A DNA stretch of 53,808 nt from Bigelowiella natans CCMP2755. Its lineage: Eukaryota; Cercozoa; Chlorarachniophyceae. How positions within the stretch are numbered: position 1 is the first letter of the stretch; every line of letters starts with the position of its first letter. This document shows, one piece after another, positions 1 through 11,912 of this stretch. The translations under genes and the position numbers were made by a program. The notes beneath the pieces were generated by a model, which searched no databases, was not told where the DNA came from, and saw nothing but the letters and a program-made list of their open reading frames with translations. The DNA is taken from contig ADNK01000973.1 in NCBI GenBank assembly GCA_000320545.1, positions 1-53,808 on the forward strand. Reading direction: 5' to 3'.

Positions 1-23
1 CACACACACACACACACACACAC

Positions 24-63
<40 letters not shown>

Positions 64-209
64 ACAGACAAGGTAAGATATATATATATATATATATATA
101 TTATCGATTCATTCAAGAGGGACTGTTTCAACAAAAACGGCAGCCCACCCCCTCAAAGCAAGGACTATTATTATTGTAACATCCTCGTGCCTCTATACTG
201 TGGACGCAC

Positions 210-243
<34 letters not shown>

Positions 244-392
244 CATATGTATTGAACAGTAAGGTGTGAATATTCCTCCATCATCATCATCATCATCATC
301 ATCAATCATCCACTACTTTGTGATTCATCGCTGTTGTTGTCGTTGCTGCTGTCACCGCTCTTTGCTGCTCTTGACGGCACACCACGACTCAC
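1..392. repeat. Microsatellite-rich stretch (CA, GA, TA, GT tracts)
   Basis: CA and GA dinucleotide runs fill positions 1-60. A TA run lies at about 80-100, a GT run at 211-240 and a CAT run at about 280-304. No convincing exon was found. The stretch is probably an intron or the 3' flank of the PPP1R21-like gene. More TA and CA runs at 464-500 and 531-571 lie inside its introns. Confidence 0.8.
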
Positions 393-465
393 CAACTGCG
401 CAATTTGCCTCAGAAGACTTATTAGATGGAGCTGCAGCTTCCTACAGGAACACACACATATATAT

Positions 466-503
<38 letters not shown>

Positions 504-534
504 TATATATATTATATTTATACATATAACTCAG

Positions 535-577
<43 letters not shown>

Positions 578-913
578 TGAGTTATCAAACTAGGTGCGCT
601 GAATTGCGACGAGATAGATAATCAATGGACCTTGACGTATCAAGGCAGCTTGAAATGGTCCGTCTTTTGCTGGCAAGGGAGTTGCAGTCGAACAGAGGCA
701 AACAGTACACCTCCAACTTCGCGTCCTGAAGCACAACGATAGTCAATCATATCACTCAAACGAGCCACACCGTTGTCGTGACACACATCACAGTATACCT
801 GTCTGTCTTTGAAGAACACATGCCTGCGAACATGACTTTCCAGCTTCTGTAGCAGCCACAATTCCGTTCAACCGAAAAACACATATGTTAGCGAGAGGGG
901 GGGGGGGGGAGGG

Positions 914-949
<36 letters not shown>

Positions 950-2832
950 ACCACCTGCACTTTATTGGTGATTTGGATGAGCTGGGACTGGGCTTGCTTG
1001 TCGGTGATTCCTTCAAAACAGTAAGGAATCATTCCATAAACTTGGCACTGATTGCCTTCCGCACACAACAAACTACTTAAACTTCTTTATTATTCTTCGG
1101 GGTGTGTGTGTACTTTTCACACAACAAGACATAGAGTAGATGTGTGCCTGTGAGTGTACATCATGATGTAGCATACCCTGCACCATCGTCAGCTGTCGGT
1201 ATTCACTCTCCTTTGCGTCCACAGCCTTCTTCAGCTCCGCGACCGAAGACTCCAAACTCGTTACACGCTTATTTGATTATTTAATCGTGAGAATTTCGGA
1301 TTATATATACATATATATACAAATTATGATTTTTCTTCTCACATTCGTCGCGGTATCGCACTGAGATCTGAGGCTAGTATTGTCAGTTTTGAGCTGATTC
1401 ACCTCGTTCTGGAAGTCATTAACCTAGCGATGAAAAAATAAAAATTGAAAGGAAATCCATCACGCCAACACTCCCAGCTCACCCCCTCCCCCCCTTCCCA
1501 CCTCTTCTTCTTTCCCTCCCCCTACGTAATTTCCCTCCTCACGAACGATTATGTGCAACGAACAGTGTGGTGCGTCATCATACAACCAACCTGCTGGGAA
1601 TGCTGCTGTTTCAATTCGGATAATTCTATATGTAGCGATTGATTCTCTTTGATTTTGTTGGTAAGCTCCTCTTGCAACACGATCATTGGGTGGTCGGTTG
1701 GCATTGTTCCATCACCGCCAATCCCCAAGGACGATTTCTCCCTCCTCCCTTCAGTATAAAAATCATAGGGAAAATACGGCACCATTATCGAAAGGACTGT
1801 CTATTAAATACCTTTCTCTCGATAAATGGCAGAAAATTATTCCCCGTCATTTAACTGACCCCAATGGTCAATGAATTAAAGACGACGGCGACGATATACA
1901 TTGAGGGTGAACCCATGCAGCGTCCACTAAATTGTCTAATTGTACCCGCAGAAGCACCAGTCCTCGAAGAAGAAGAAGAAACGCTTGCAGACGATTTGCC
2001 TCTCAAGTTGTCATTGGAGGATGAGGAGGAGGAAGCAGTCATGGAGGAGGCACCGACACCAAAGAGAGATGTAAGGCCCCATGATTTGCTGTCCTGCTGC
2101 TGTTTCTCCGCCGCGACGGTTCGAATGTGCTGTAAGTGGTTCGTTGGTTTATGGTTAGAATACAAGCGCCTACGTCATGCTGGCGAAAACCGCTCGGTGG
2201 AGTGTTTACGGTGTAACCTTTTTGAGTTTCTCGCAGCGCTTCCGTAAGGCTTGGTTGTTGAACGAGAGTCGATCAATCTTGCGGAGCTGTGTAATAAATA
2301 CCATCCCATCAGTCAGTCAGTCAGTCAGTCATCATCATCATCAGCAGCCTCGGTTATAACAGAGGTATGATTATTTCCAGCAACACTGTTCGATTGCAAC
2401 TCGACCTTCTCCTGGTTCATCCTGCTAGAGTCCTGTAGTAGCACCAACAGCACATATGAGGATGATGATGATGGTGATGATGATTCGTCATTTCAACAAA
2501 AAGAAGAAGAAGAAGAAGAATATGAAAAAGTAGAAATGGGCAAGTGTTGATAGAAATAAGTAGAATGATGACCGGACCTCTAACTTTCCCTGTAGCTGGT
2601 TAACCTGTGATCGGAGTTCCTCCGTTAACTTCTTCTCCTCTAGAACCGCTCGCTTCAGCACAGCATTCTACAAAGGCCATAGCATATGAAGGAGTAGTGA
2701 GATTTGCAGAGATGTATCACTCTCCCAATTCAAAATTACCTGGCGTGATTTCTTACTAAGTCTCGCCGCGACCGCATTGTACTCGGCGGCCAATTGCTTC
2801 AATTTTTCGCGGAGGCTCTCAGCGCTATCCAT
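393..2832 (-). CDS. PPP1R21: PPP1R21-like (KLRAQ) coiled-coil protein, multi-exon, 3' end not in window
   Basis: The start codon is at 2832-2830. Exons traced on the minus strand: 2740-2832, 2578-2667, about 2370-2430, 2221-2281, about 1935-2127, 1588-1755, 1349-1424, 1177-1267, about 952-1047, 801-849, 711-725 and 393-441. Most junctions are GT-AG with matching phase. The first exons read MDSAESLREKLKQLAAEYN, then a lysine-rich heptad segment and LRKIDRLSFNNQALRKRCEK; a later exon has ELTNKIKENQSLHIELSE. These match the N-terminal KLRAQ coiled coil of PPP1R21, an endosomal/PP1-associated protein of the FERRY complex in animals. An exon with a Ser-rich stretch lies between. The 15-base exon 711-725 is weak. 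The last exon seen ends in phase 1, so the gene probably continues left of the window. The family call is good; downstream exons are less sure. Confidence 0.72.
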
Positions 2833-4538
2833 CTTGTATGTCCGCTTCCTCCTTGTGACTCTTTCTCCTCAAGATAATCCAGCGTGCTTTGGGACACTAA
2901 TTGCTTTTCATAGCATGGATCGTGTTTCAAGAGTCATCGAAGTGTCACCGCCCTCGCCCCTGGATACTGTGACGAAGCAAACAAGCGAACACTGGGGGTT
3001 GATCACACAAAAACACGTGGAATTGACCACCGTTTCGAAGGAAAATTTCTCTGACGCATCACTAAAATCCCATGTGTTTTTGATCACATAGCCAGATGAC
3101 CACAGTTCGTCGGAGCATCCATTGATCCTTTCTTTCTTTTTTTGTGTTTTGATTCTTCTGGGTGCCCCCTCTGCTACACCGTCTGTGGATCATCGCATCG
3201 ACAAAGCTTTCAGGAAGTTCTTGATCAGAATTGACACATTGCATTGCCATCACACTGCCGCTGGTCGTGCTGCTTCATTGCAGCCTGATGCCAATTCTGG
3301 AATTGCTTGCTCAAATCGTGTGAAATCGTGCTGGTTTCACCAGTCAGTCCTCGCTGTGCTCAGCTCGAGGCACTGCGTGTCGCACATTGCAAGTGTCATG
3401 CAACATTTAGGAAATGTCAGTTCATCATCAAAGTTTCTTTCTTTCAATGTTCCAATGTTCTCGAGGCACTTCTAGACTTGCATTGCGTTTCGCACTTTGC
3501 AAGCTAGCAAGTGTCGCACACCACTTTGGAAACGTGCCAGCGTGATCGATCGATGAAAAAAGTTTCTTTCTTTCTTTCCTTCCGTTCACTTCATTCACGT
3601 GCAGGTGCACCATTGAAATTGTTCCAGTTGCTTCATTCACTCACTCACTTGACGAGGCGCCCTGCCAGACTGGCGCGACCTCCTTCTAGCCTTGCTAGCT
3701 TGCTGAGTTGGAAACTCACGTCGTGCGTCATCCGCCAGCTAGCCAGGCTCTTCCCCCAATCCCTTCATCGTGATGAACGTCCAATTGTGACCGTCGTTGC
3801 AGTGTTTCGGCACTTCATTCATCCCAGCATTGCTCCTCAATGCGTGCAGGGAGCCTGACTGGCCTTCACATCCAAACACGCACAGCCACAGACGCGCAGC
3901 TGCGCAGAGCGCACAAGTTCCCAGAGACCACTTTGGACCTCTAGACCTAGACGTACACTCTGGCGTGTCCAACCTGCAATGCCCAAACCCAGTGTGCGTG
4001 CTGACCAGCGCATGACTAGCCAGTCTAGCAGTGTCTTGCAGCAGTTGACTGAAACCCAGTGTGTCAATTGGTGGCTCCAGCTGCAACGCGACTGGATCGC
4101 AGAAACGTGTTTTCAGCTAGACTGCCACAACTCATATTGCTTGTCCATCTGTGCCTGCATTGCGCATCGCCCTACCCTATGGTAGCACTGACATGTGCCA
4201 CTTTTTCGATGCTCTCGCTGAGCGATCGAATGTTTGCGTATGGCGCATGACTACACACATGACGTACGTACAGGCTGCAGAGGCCGCACGGCAGCAAGAG
4301 CAAGTGTATTGCAGCGTGAGCAAGCAACAGTGCCTCGTGCATAATGTCGCGAGCAACTCCAAGTTCATAAAAACAAACTTGTATGAAGATTAGCGGTGAA
4401 ACGAAAACCCATTCATCATGCTATCACGATGTTGTGTTACACCACTTTCAATGTCTAGATTAGGCGTAATATAGTAGGTCTGGGGGAAAGGAGGAATTAA
4501 TATCTGTGGAAACTAAAACTATCACAAATTTGATACTA
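2833..4538. other. Gene-poor spacer between PPP1R21-like start and TM9SF stop, with degenerate repeats
   Basis: I see no coding gene here. The first 300 bases are the 5' flank of the PPP1R21-like gene. From about 3200 to 4390 the sequence is rich in TCTAGAC, GCTAGC, TTGCA and GTCGCAC words like those in the convergent spacers. It contains an imperfect tandem duplication (about 3362-3590). The open frames have poor codon texture and no splice support. 4440-4538 is the presumed TM9SF 3' untranslated region. Confidence 0.6.
3362..3590. repeat. Imperfect tandem duplication, unit about 100 bases
   Basis: Two adjacent blocks share the same word order: CTCGAGGCACT, then a TTGCRTT/TGTCGCAC word, GCAAGTGTC, GGAAA-GT, and finally AAGTTTCTTTCTTTC. 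The first copy is about 3362-3455 and the second about 3459-3590. The copies have diverged with small insertions, so this is an old duplication in non-coding DNA. Confidence 0.6.
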
Positions 4539-6789
4539 CTAATCTGTCTTGATCGAACTGTATATAAGTTCCACAAAATAGAATGTGGAGACAAAACCAA
4601 TTGTACCAGTAACGAGAAAGAATCCAAGAGATATCAAGAACATGTAACCGAAAAACAACATCGTTGAAACTGCCTTCACTATCTGCATCTTAGTGCAGAA
4701 ATACATGATCGAGTATAAAAATAAGTAAATTGCTGAACTCCCGGCCGTGAGGAATGCACGCCACCACCAATGATAGTCCTGAATACAAATGAAAATGCAT
4801 CAGTTTATCATCACAGAAAAATGACTAGTTGGTTCGAACGAATGGAGAATCACCCACCTCATGGCAGAGCTGGAAATAGCACATGACGATCGTAATTTCA
4901 GCGCACGTGATCACAAGAATGACGAACACAATGAATAGAAATCCGAACATGTAGTAGAATTGGTGGAGCCACACGGAAGACATGATGAAGAAAATCTCGA
5001 TGAAGCATGCCCCGAAAGGAAGAATTCCCCCTGATATTGTCGTTTACATACATCCGTCAGTATATGCAAACGAACATAGTATATAACAGGCAATTACCTA
5101 CGAAGATTGAGAGGACAGACGACAAGTACCACTGCTGTGGTGGAATATGTGTCGGAATCAAGGTAGGCTCCTTGACAGGTTTCGGCCTCCCCCTTTTAAA
5201 TGCGAAGTAGCTGCCGAGGTAAACCAGCGGTACGGAAATTCCAAACCAAAGCACGATTAAGGTTACGAGAGTGCTGAAAGGCACCGCGCCGGTGCTTTTT
5301 TCGCCCCAAACGAGCATGTTCAGAATGAAGAATATTATGAAACATATTCCCGGGAATGTGATGGCCGTCCAAAACGTGAAGCTGATCCAGTTTGTCAACT
5401 TGAAGAACATGTACAACCGGGTCCCTCCGTACCCAGCAAAAACCCCCATGAAGACGAAAAGTAATAGAAGAGCAAGCATCAGTGCTCCACGATTAGCAGG
5501 AGATAGAAATCCAAGTACGGCAAAGAACAGAGTTGTGATAGCCATTCCCAGGAGCTGATAGCCGGTTCCGACCATAACGCAGAGCAAAGTTGCAAATTCA
5601 GGAGGACGGAAGACGTCTGTGTGGACGAGCTTCCATCCAGTTTCTTCCCTCTTGGCTTCCTCATCATCTTCTATTTCGTTGTAGCGACGGAAGTCTCTAT
5701 GCAACGTACGCATCATAATCATCGCCACCATGGCCGAAAGAAAGAGGACAATGGCGGTCGAGTTGATAATCGAGAACCAGTGGATTTGAGAGTCTGTCAT
5801 CTTCAGATACAAATCCCAGCGAGATGCCCATTTTACGTCAGATTTGGCCCACTGCACATCATAAGTCCAAATAATTTCTTCGGTGTCTTTGTTAGAAAGA
5901 CTCACAGGTTGCGGAGTCATTCCCACCGTGACCTTGTGAAGAGGGGTGCAAGTTAACAGCTTTTTGTTTGTTTCTTTCCACTCTCCATCAATCTCGTGCT
6001 TTACACTAAACGGTTCGACTTCAAAACCCACAATTCGATATCCATAAAAACTCGCCGGATTTTCATGGTAGTGCAAGTGGATCCTGATGTGGTTGTTAAC
6101 GTAAGCTACTCCAGCTTCCGTTAACGCTGCCTCTCCTCCCATAAATCCAAGGGCATATCCCTTCTCATAATGCGTTTGATATTGTAAGTCTCCATTAGCA
6201 TCGACTTCTTGCGTGTAAAATTTGGTGGCAGCAGGCATATTGTCTACGATCCAGTTCACGCGATACTCTTCCTTTATGCGCTCTTCGAAATGTTTGAGGT
6301 CATCCTTGCCGTATTGTTTCCGGCAGAGAACTTTGCAGGACTCAATCGTCTTCATCTGAATCTGCATAGGAGAGATGGTCAAAGGGGGGAAAGACGTGGG
6401 ATCAATGCAAAGTCACGCACCTTGTAGAGCGAATTCTCGATCCTGTCTCCAGATAAGACCTCCCCGAGATTTTCGGCGGACTCTGTGCCATTGGAAAGTA
6501 AATCAGCCGTGTACATTACGATGTCAGGATCCCGCGAAAGTAATTGATATAATGTAATGGATTGGTGGAATCTGTTCGTTTATCTCAGCGCATTACCCTC
6601 AATCTTCGTGGGCGCGCAGAAAGGTAGAGAGTAGTAGTCATACGGAAGCTGCGTTTGCACTGAGTCGAGCTTGTTCACTTTTAGTTCCACTGGTTCACCG
6701 TAGTCGTACTGTCTAGGTGCAACTCCAGGGAGATAGAAGCCATGGGTGTGCAGCCCAAAGGTGAGCAGAATAAATAGGAGAGTAGTCAT
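4539..6789 (-). CDS. TM9SF: Transmembrane 9 superfamily (nonaspanin) protein, 5 exons, 643 aa
   Basis: Exons 6597-6789, 6421-6482, 5098-6361, 4858-5030 and 4539-4778 join in phase to 644 codons including the TAG stop, the usual length for the family. The N terminus [22 protein letters not shown] is a cleavable signal peptide followed by the family FYLPGVAP start. The segment [15 protein letters not shown] is diagnostic. The last exons give [19 protein letters not shown] and the multi-span C terminus. Nonaspanins have a large lumenal domain and nine membrane spans and act in Golgi/endosomal sorting. The protein ends in IKTD, fitting the KXD/E Golgi-retention signal. It is transcribed divergently from the gene starting near 7355. 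Very confident. Confidence 0.95.
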
Positions 6790-7354
6790 CGTTGCTTACT
6801 TTTCCACCAACCAAGCTGCAAAAAAACACTAATTCAGAGAGACAGAAAGAGACACAAAAAGATTCCGAATCGGCAGACATAGGGAAGATAGCCGTTTTCC
6901 TTATGTTCAAATAGCGAATCGGTGACTAGTAGAGTCCTAACCTACTGAGGGCCCTCGTTTTCTTGCTTTGCGGGACTTTGCGGGGATGGGGAGTGATTTT
7001 TCAAGTCTTTTATGACGTATCGAATCACGCACAAAATGGTCCCCGCTTAATAACGGGTAGTACCGGGATTGGACAGTTGTGCGGAGAGATCGAGAGATAA
7101 AATAGAGAATCTCTCCAGAATCTCTCTAGATCAAAACAGAAAGACCATGGCGTCTCCGGTTAATTCGTGCTGGCTCCCTCCAGGACCTTTGCACAGATGA
7201 AAGCCCCTCGAAGGCACCGGCGAAATCGAGTAAGAACAACGACAGCGCGCGCCTGATGAAAATGATAGAAGGCTTTGCATTGCGTGGACTCTTAGAGCGT
7301 AGCATGCAATCAACCTGCGCTCAGACGAAATTACCCCTCCATGTGTAGGGGTGA
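6790..7354. promoter_or_regulatory. Divergent intergenic region, TM9SF / basic disordered protein
   Basis: This 565-base spacer lies between two starts facing away from each other, so it should hold both promoters. I see no clear TATA box. An ATG at 7147, with a possible donor at 7225 (GTAAGAAC), could mark a non-coding or short coding 5' exon of the plus-strand gene. The phase does not join cleanly to 7355. Confidence 0.45.
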
Positions 7355-8194
7355 ATGAGCGGTTTGCCAAAGCTATTGCGTCCGAAGGAGACGCATGATT
7401 ATGCTCGGATGCAGAGAGAAAATGAAGAAAAAGAGCAGGAACGTAAGAAACGGTTCCAACGCATTCGGAGAGAGAATGCTCGAAGGAGAAGGTGTCTTCA
7501 TCGAACAACATCCAAACCGTTAGACGGCTTACAATGGATAAATAATTTAGGGAAAGAGAGAGAAAGAAGAAGGAGCGGGAAAAGGCCGAGATTTTGAAGC
7601 GTGAGGCTGCGTTAAAAGATCATAAAAGACGCCTTCGGGAGCAAAACTTGCTGTCTAAGAAACGGGTTCTGAAGAAAAAGCAGCAGACCCGTTCAAAACC
7701 GATTTTCAAAGTGTACGCTCCTGAGAAGCAGAGACAAACGGAAGTACGTGAAAATCACGGGGAACAGGTTCATAATCGATCATGAATGGAAGCCATCGTT
7801 CGATAACAACCTCTATGTGTTGTGTTATCTGGACATTCAGAAAATTGAGGAAAGCAACATCATAAGACAAACAGCGCCCCCCGTATCATATGTTATAAGC
7901 ACTGGAAGGCAAGAGATTTCCGAGCCTCACAAATGCGAGTCTCCGAAACGTAGTACATAATTAATGATGGTATGCAGTTTCATGCATATGATTGTGAATC
8001 TGTTTCTTAAAAAAAGGCATGCCGGGATTTGGAAAGAAGAGGCGCTTGCGAGTGCGTATCCCCACAGTGCAAACTTCTCGTGTTGTTGTCAAATGTATTC
8101 CTGCATGTTGTTGTTTAAGGATATTGGTCAACAAGAGATACTACATTTATTAAAAAACATACACACACACACACACACATATATATATAATAAA

Positions 8195-8234
<40 letters not shown>

Positions 8235-11219
8235 ATATTTACACATATATTAAACCAGTAATTATTTGTATGTGCGGGTGTGTTGTGATGTGTTTTGTTG
8301 TGTTGTGTTGTGTTGTGTTTTGTGTGTGTGTGCTTTCATCTGAATATTTTAATAGAAGCCTGAACTTCGTGGCTTGGAGTCCCTCTTCGGAAGTCTCGAT
8401 AAACGTGCTGTGAAGGTCCCCGTTCAGTTTTTACATTTAATGTACGAAAATCTCCAAAATAAGGACGCAAATACGCATATGCACATACACAAGGATTATA
8501 TTGCATTTACATGAACGTGGTGCGCGTGGGTGGGTGGGCAATTGAATGGTATAAAATACGCATGTGTATCACAGTTGGCACGAGATGTTTCGGATCCTTC
8601 ACACCAGTCGTCATTCCCCGGGGAGTCAGTTATGAATTTCGAGCCGGGGGGGCTCGAGCAGTCAAAGCCTTCAATCTCGCCCAACTCCCCTTCTTCTTAC
8701 AGAGAGCGGCAGGAACAACGTGCTGGCCGCCGTGTAGCGAGGAAACAAGTTCGGTTCGGCGAGACGTTGAAGAGCGTTATGGAGGACGCTCACACGCCGG
8801 CAGATGATTGTGAGGAGGAGGATATTGTTTTACCGCAAACAACAATCGAGGGATTGGACAAGTCTACCATGAGGCTTTTTGGCAGTAATGCATGCATTAT
8901 AATGATAACTGTAATTATAATAATAATAACGGTGATAATAATGATACGGCCATATAGGATGCCGCACGGTGTTCTGCCGCCGTATTTCTTCTTCTTTTTG
9001 TTATCTTCTTCTCTTCTTCTGCTTCTTCTTGCTCTTGTTCTTTCTGATATCGACCTATCCATCTGTCTATCTATCAAGGTGTTGATATAAGAAACTCAAT
9101 CGAGCAATTCTTCAACTTGCACAAGAAAGCATACAGCAGCCCCCGGGAAGGAGGAGGAGGAGGAGGAGGAATAGGAGGAGCAGCAGCAGCGTGTCGTCGT
9201 CTAGATGCTGAAAGTGAGATTGAATCATCACAGAATCTCCCCCGACCTGGAGGTGGCCATATGAGCAGACGACAACCTGGACAATCTGAGCAGGGGTTCA
9301 GTAACTCCAAGCAGAGAAGAAGAGGAGAAGCGCACACGACACCGCCTTGGCTTCAAGGGTTTGTTTTGACTGTCGTCGTATGAACAACTGAATGTTGAAT
9401 GGCCCGGAAACGTCGTTTAATCTTGCAAAAACCCTGTGTGAATAATAACTTGAAAGGCATCGCTCCTCGTTCCGTATTCGGGAAAAGAAGCAACCGAACT
9501 CGCGCGGCGGCAGGGGGGCCAACGATCTGAGCATCCAGGACTCAGCTTTCTTCGGCCAAGCTTTCCAAAGACTTGCGAGGAGGCCAAGGCCACCCCCCCG
9601 CAAAGAATTAGAAAGGAAAGGGATAAGCAAGGATGGGAAGAAGGCCGCCGGGGGTCAAGGCATCCTTTCTCAAATTGGTCTAGAAGCGGGGCTTCACTCG
9701 ATCTACGGAGGAGAAACTACCGAGTTTGAACATATTACGGAAGGGGAGAAGAAGAAGGCCACTCCTCCCCGTGATATATACATTGGGGAGAAGTTTTCAA
9801 ATGAGAAAGAAGAGAGTAAGGATTTTCCAGATGGCGACGCGACGGCGGCGACGACGGTACGGCAGTCATTCGAGTTCTCCAAAGCATTTGGTATCCCAAG
9901 AAACCAGGCGAAAGAACAAGAGAAGCACCATCACCAACAAAATCACCACTACGAGGAGAGTCATACCGAGGATGATCTCAGCACTAGAAAGCACATGAAG
10001 GAGTTTGGAGATGGTGATGATGCCGTGCACGATGGCTTCTACCGTGGTGACGTGCTCATCCGACCAACACAAGAGCAGCGGCACTCTGGATCATCTACAA
10101 ATTATTTGGCATCATCATCATCATCATCACCATCACCACCATCTCTGTTGGTGGAGAAGAGGGGTCAGAACAACGGCCAAAATAGACTACTACCCCACAG
10201 CTACACCAACGTGAAAAACGCAGCTGAATTCAGCGAATCGCCCCGGAGGCGGCAGCAGACTACGACAGTGACGAATCAGAGAAAGGGCATTTCTTCTTGG
10301 ATAGACAGTGAGCAACCCGTAGCGACGAAGAAGCCACGACAGGTCGCCATTGCTGATAGCCGACGAGGCAAAATCGAGGAGAGAACGGGAAAACCGAATC
10401 TTAAACCCCGCAGCAACACCAGATCGTCGATATTCACTTTCCAAACAACCGACGGTAACAATGCACTCGAGGACGACAACGAGTGGGGATCGGTGCAGAT
10501 AGTTGGCGACAATGAGTGGAAAACAGTAAGGATAGAGGGTGATGATGGCAAGGAGGCCAAACATAGGAAAGTTGAGTCACGGTATGGCCTTAACTACGCA
10601 GCTCTAGCTTCTCAGAAAACCAAGAAGAAGAACAACAAGAAGAAGAAGAAGAAGAAGGAAAAGAAGATACCTGTCGCAGCCACCGGTGCAAATTTTAGAC
10701 GCAAGAAGAAGGAGAAGAATCAGGCGTTCTCTCAGCCGCAACAGCTCTATAGCGCTAGAAGCCCGCGCGGGTACTACAACAATGCGACAATGAGTCCAAG
10801 GTTGCTGGACAAGAAAAGACGTGCTGCTCAATTTAAAGCGAAACCAGGCAGTCGTGTGATGAGCCCTCGTCCGAAGAATAACCACAGGACCCTGCCTACA
10901 AACGACGAAAGATGTAATTGGAAGAACATGATTGTGGGGAGGGGGAAAGGGAGGGGGGCGTTATGGGGAATCGAACCCTAGCGCATGATATGTAAGGTAA
11001 TCATTGATGTTCCGACCTATATCAGTCCGCCGTTCGGTGGATGCTCTGGGACTATCAATTGAAACCGGACGTCTCCATGAATCGATAATGAAACTTGAGG
11101 TATTCTAATGTACGCGAGCCTTTATTCATGTTGCGAGTCTTAAGTGTGTTCGTGTTAGTCGCAATAACGTTAGATATCATCATCTTGTGCTTGGCTTGCG
11201 GTTGTTAATCGTATTATTC

Positions 11220-11255
<36 letters not shown>

Positions 11256-11912
11256 ACTTCAGAATCGGTTGAAGCAAATAGCCATTCGACAGCAACACCG
11301 GAAGCAAAATAGAGCAGTGCTCCAAGGCCGCGCTGCTGCTAATACTACTCCAGCACCTGCAACCCCGTGGAATATCTCCCATACAAACCAAACGTATCTG
11401 CCCCCTCCCCCTCCCCCCCATGCTCCATTACCAGCAGCAGCAGCTTATGCGAGTATACCCACGACCGTACAAATCATAGCCCCAGCGGTGGGTGCGTCCA
11501 TTGCTTGCGACCCGCGTGTAGGAGCCACTTACCACATTCCCTATCACACAACTGCTATTCCCTACCCTCCAACTCAAAACATCCCCTCTAGCGTGAATCA
11601 TCATCCTCATCATCACCACCCCCCACCCGCCACATGGGGACACGCGACTTCTGGGGTTCAGCATCCCCGCCACCATGGAGGCTCTGCAGTCGCTGTGAAT
11701 CTTCCGTATGGAGGCTATGCTGCTCAGGCCGCTTCCAAGAAAAAACCTGCAAGGAAGGTTAGTTGAACATCGCATCATTTCCCCCGTCCGTTGAATCAGG
11801 ATATATTTCTCTGAAATCACAATCTCGAATTTGCCCACAGGTGAAATCTCGTCCCTCTACCCTTGGATATAGAGCAAGAGAAAGGGCTTCTAGGTTACGA
11901 CATGGTAAATGA
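7355..11912 (+). CDS. Large basic, low-complexity protein of unknown function, about 1035 aa
   Basis: Exons 7355-7491, 7551-7743, 7841-7949, 8017-8051, 8575-8884, 9079-9358, 9457-10933, 11263-11757 and 11841-11912 join in phase to 1036 codons ending in TGA. The N terminus (MSGLPKLLRPKETHDYARMQ) runs into a highly charged Arg/Lys/Glu helix. Then come Gly-, Ser-, Lys- and His/Pro-rich segments; exon 7 alone gives 492 residues including KKKNNKKKKKKKEKK. Two near repeats, DNEWGSVQIVGDNEW and EWKTVRIEGDDG, stand out. I recognise no domain and predict mostly disorder. The start is uncertain because an in-frame stop precedes 7355 and a 5' exon near 7147 is possible. The short exons at 7841 and 8017 are the least certain. 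It converges on the MYB gene. Confidence 0.6.
8160..8245. repeat. CA and TA microsatellites in an intron
   Basis: A CA run followed by about 60 bases of TA repeat lies in the intron 8052-8574 of the basic-protein gene. A TGTTGTGT-rich stretch follows to about 8330. Confidence 0.85.

Noticed and set aside
1-60. CA/GA array at the window edge as a possible telomere or CRISPR-like repeat
   Set aside because: It is a plain dinucleotide microsatellite with no spacer pattern or telomeric unit.
3122-3475. Plus-strand frame beginning with a signal-peptide-like hydrophobic run
   Set aside because: It starts at TTG rather than ATG, spans a degenerate tandem duplication and shows no splice signals or family similarity.
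5271-5956. Plus-strand frames within the TM9SF gene
   Set aside because: They are antisense shadows of the large TM9SF exon, which matches the family along its whole length.
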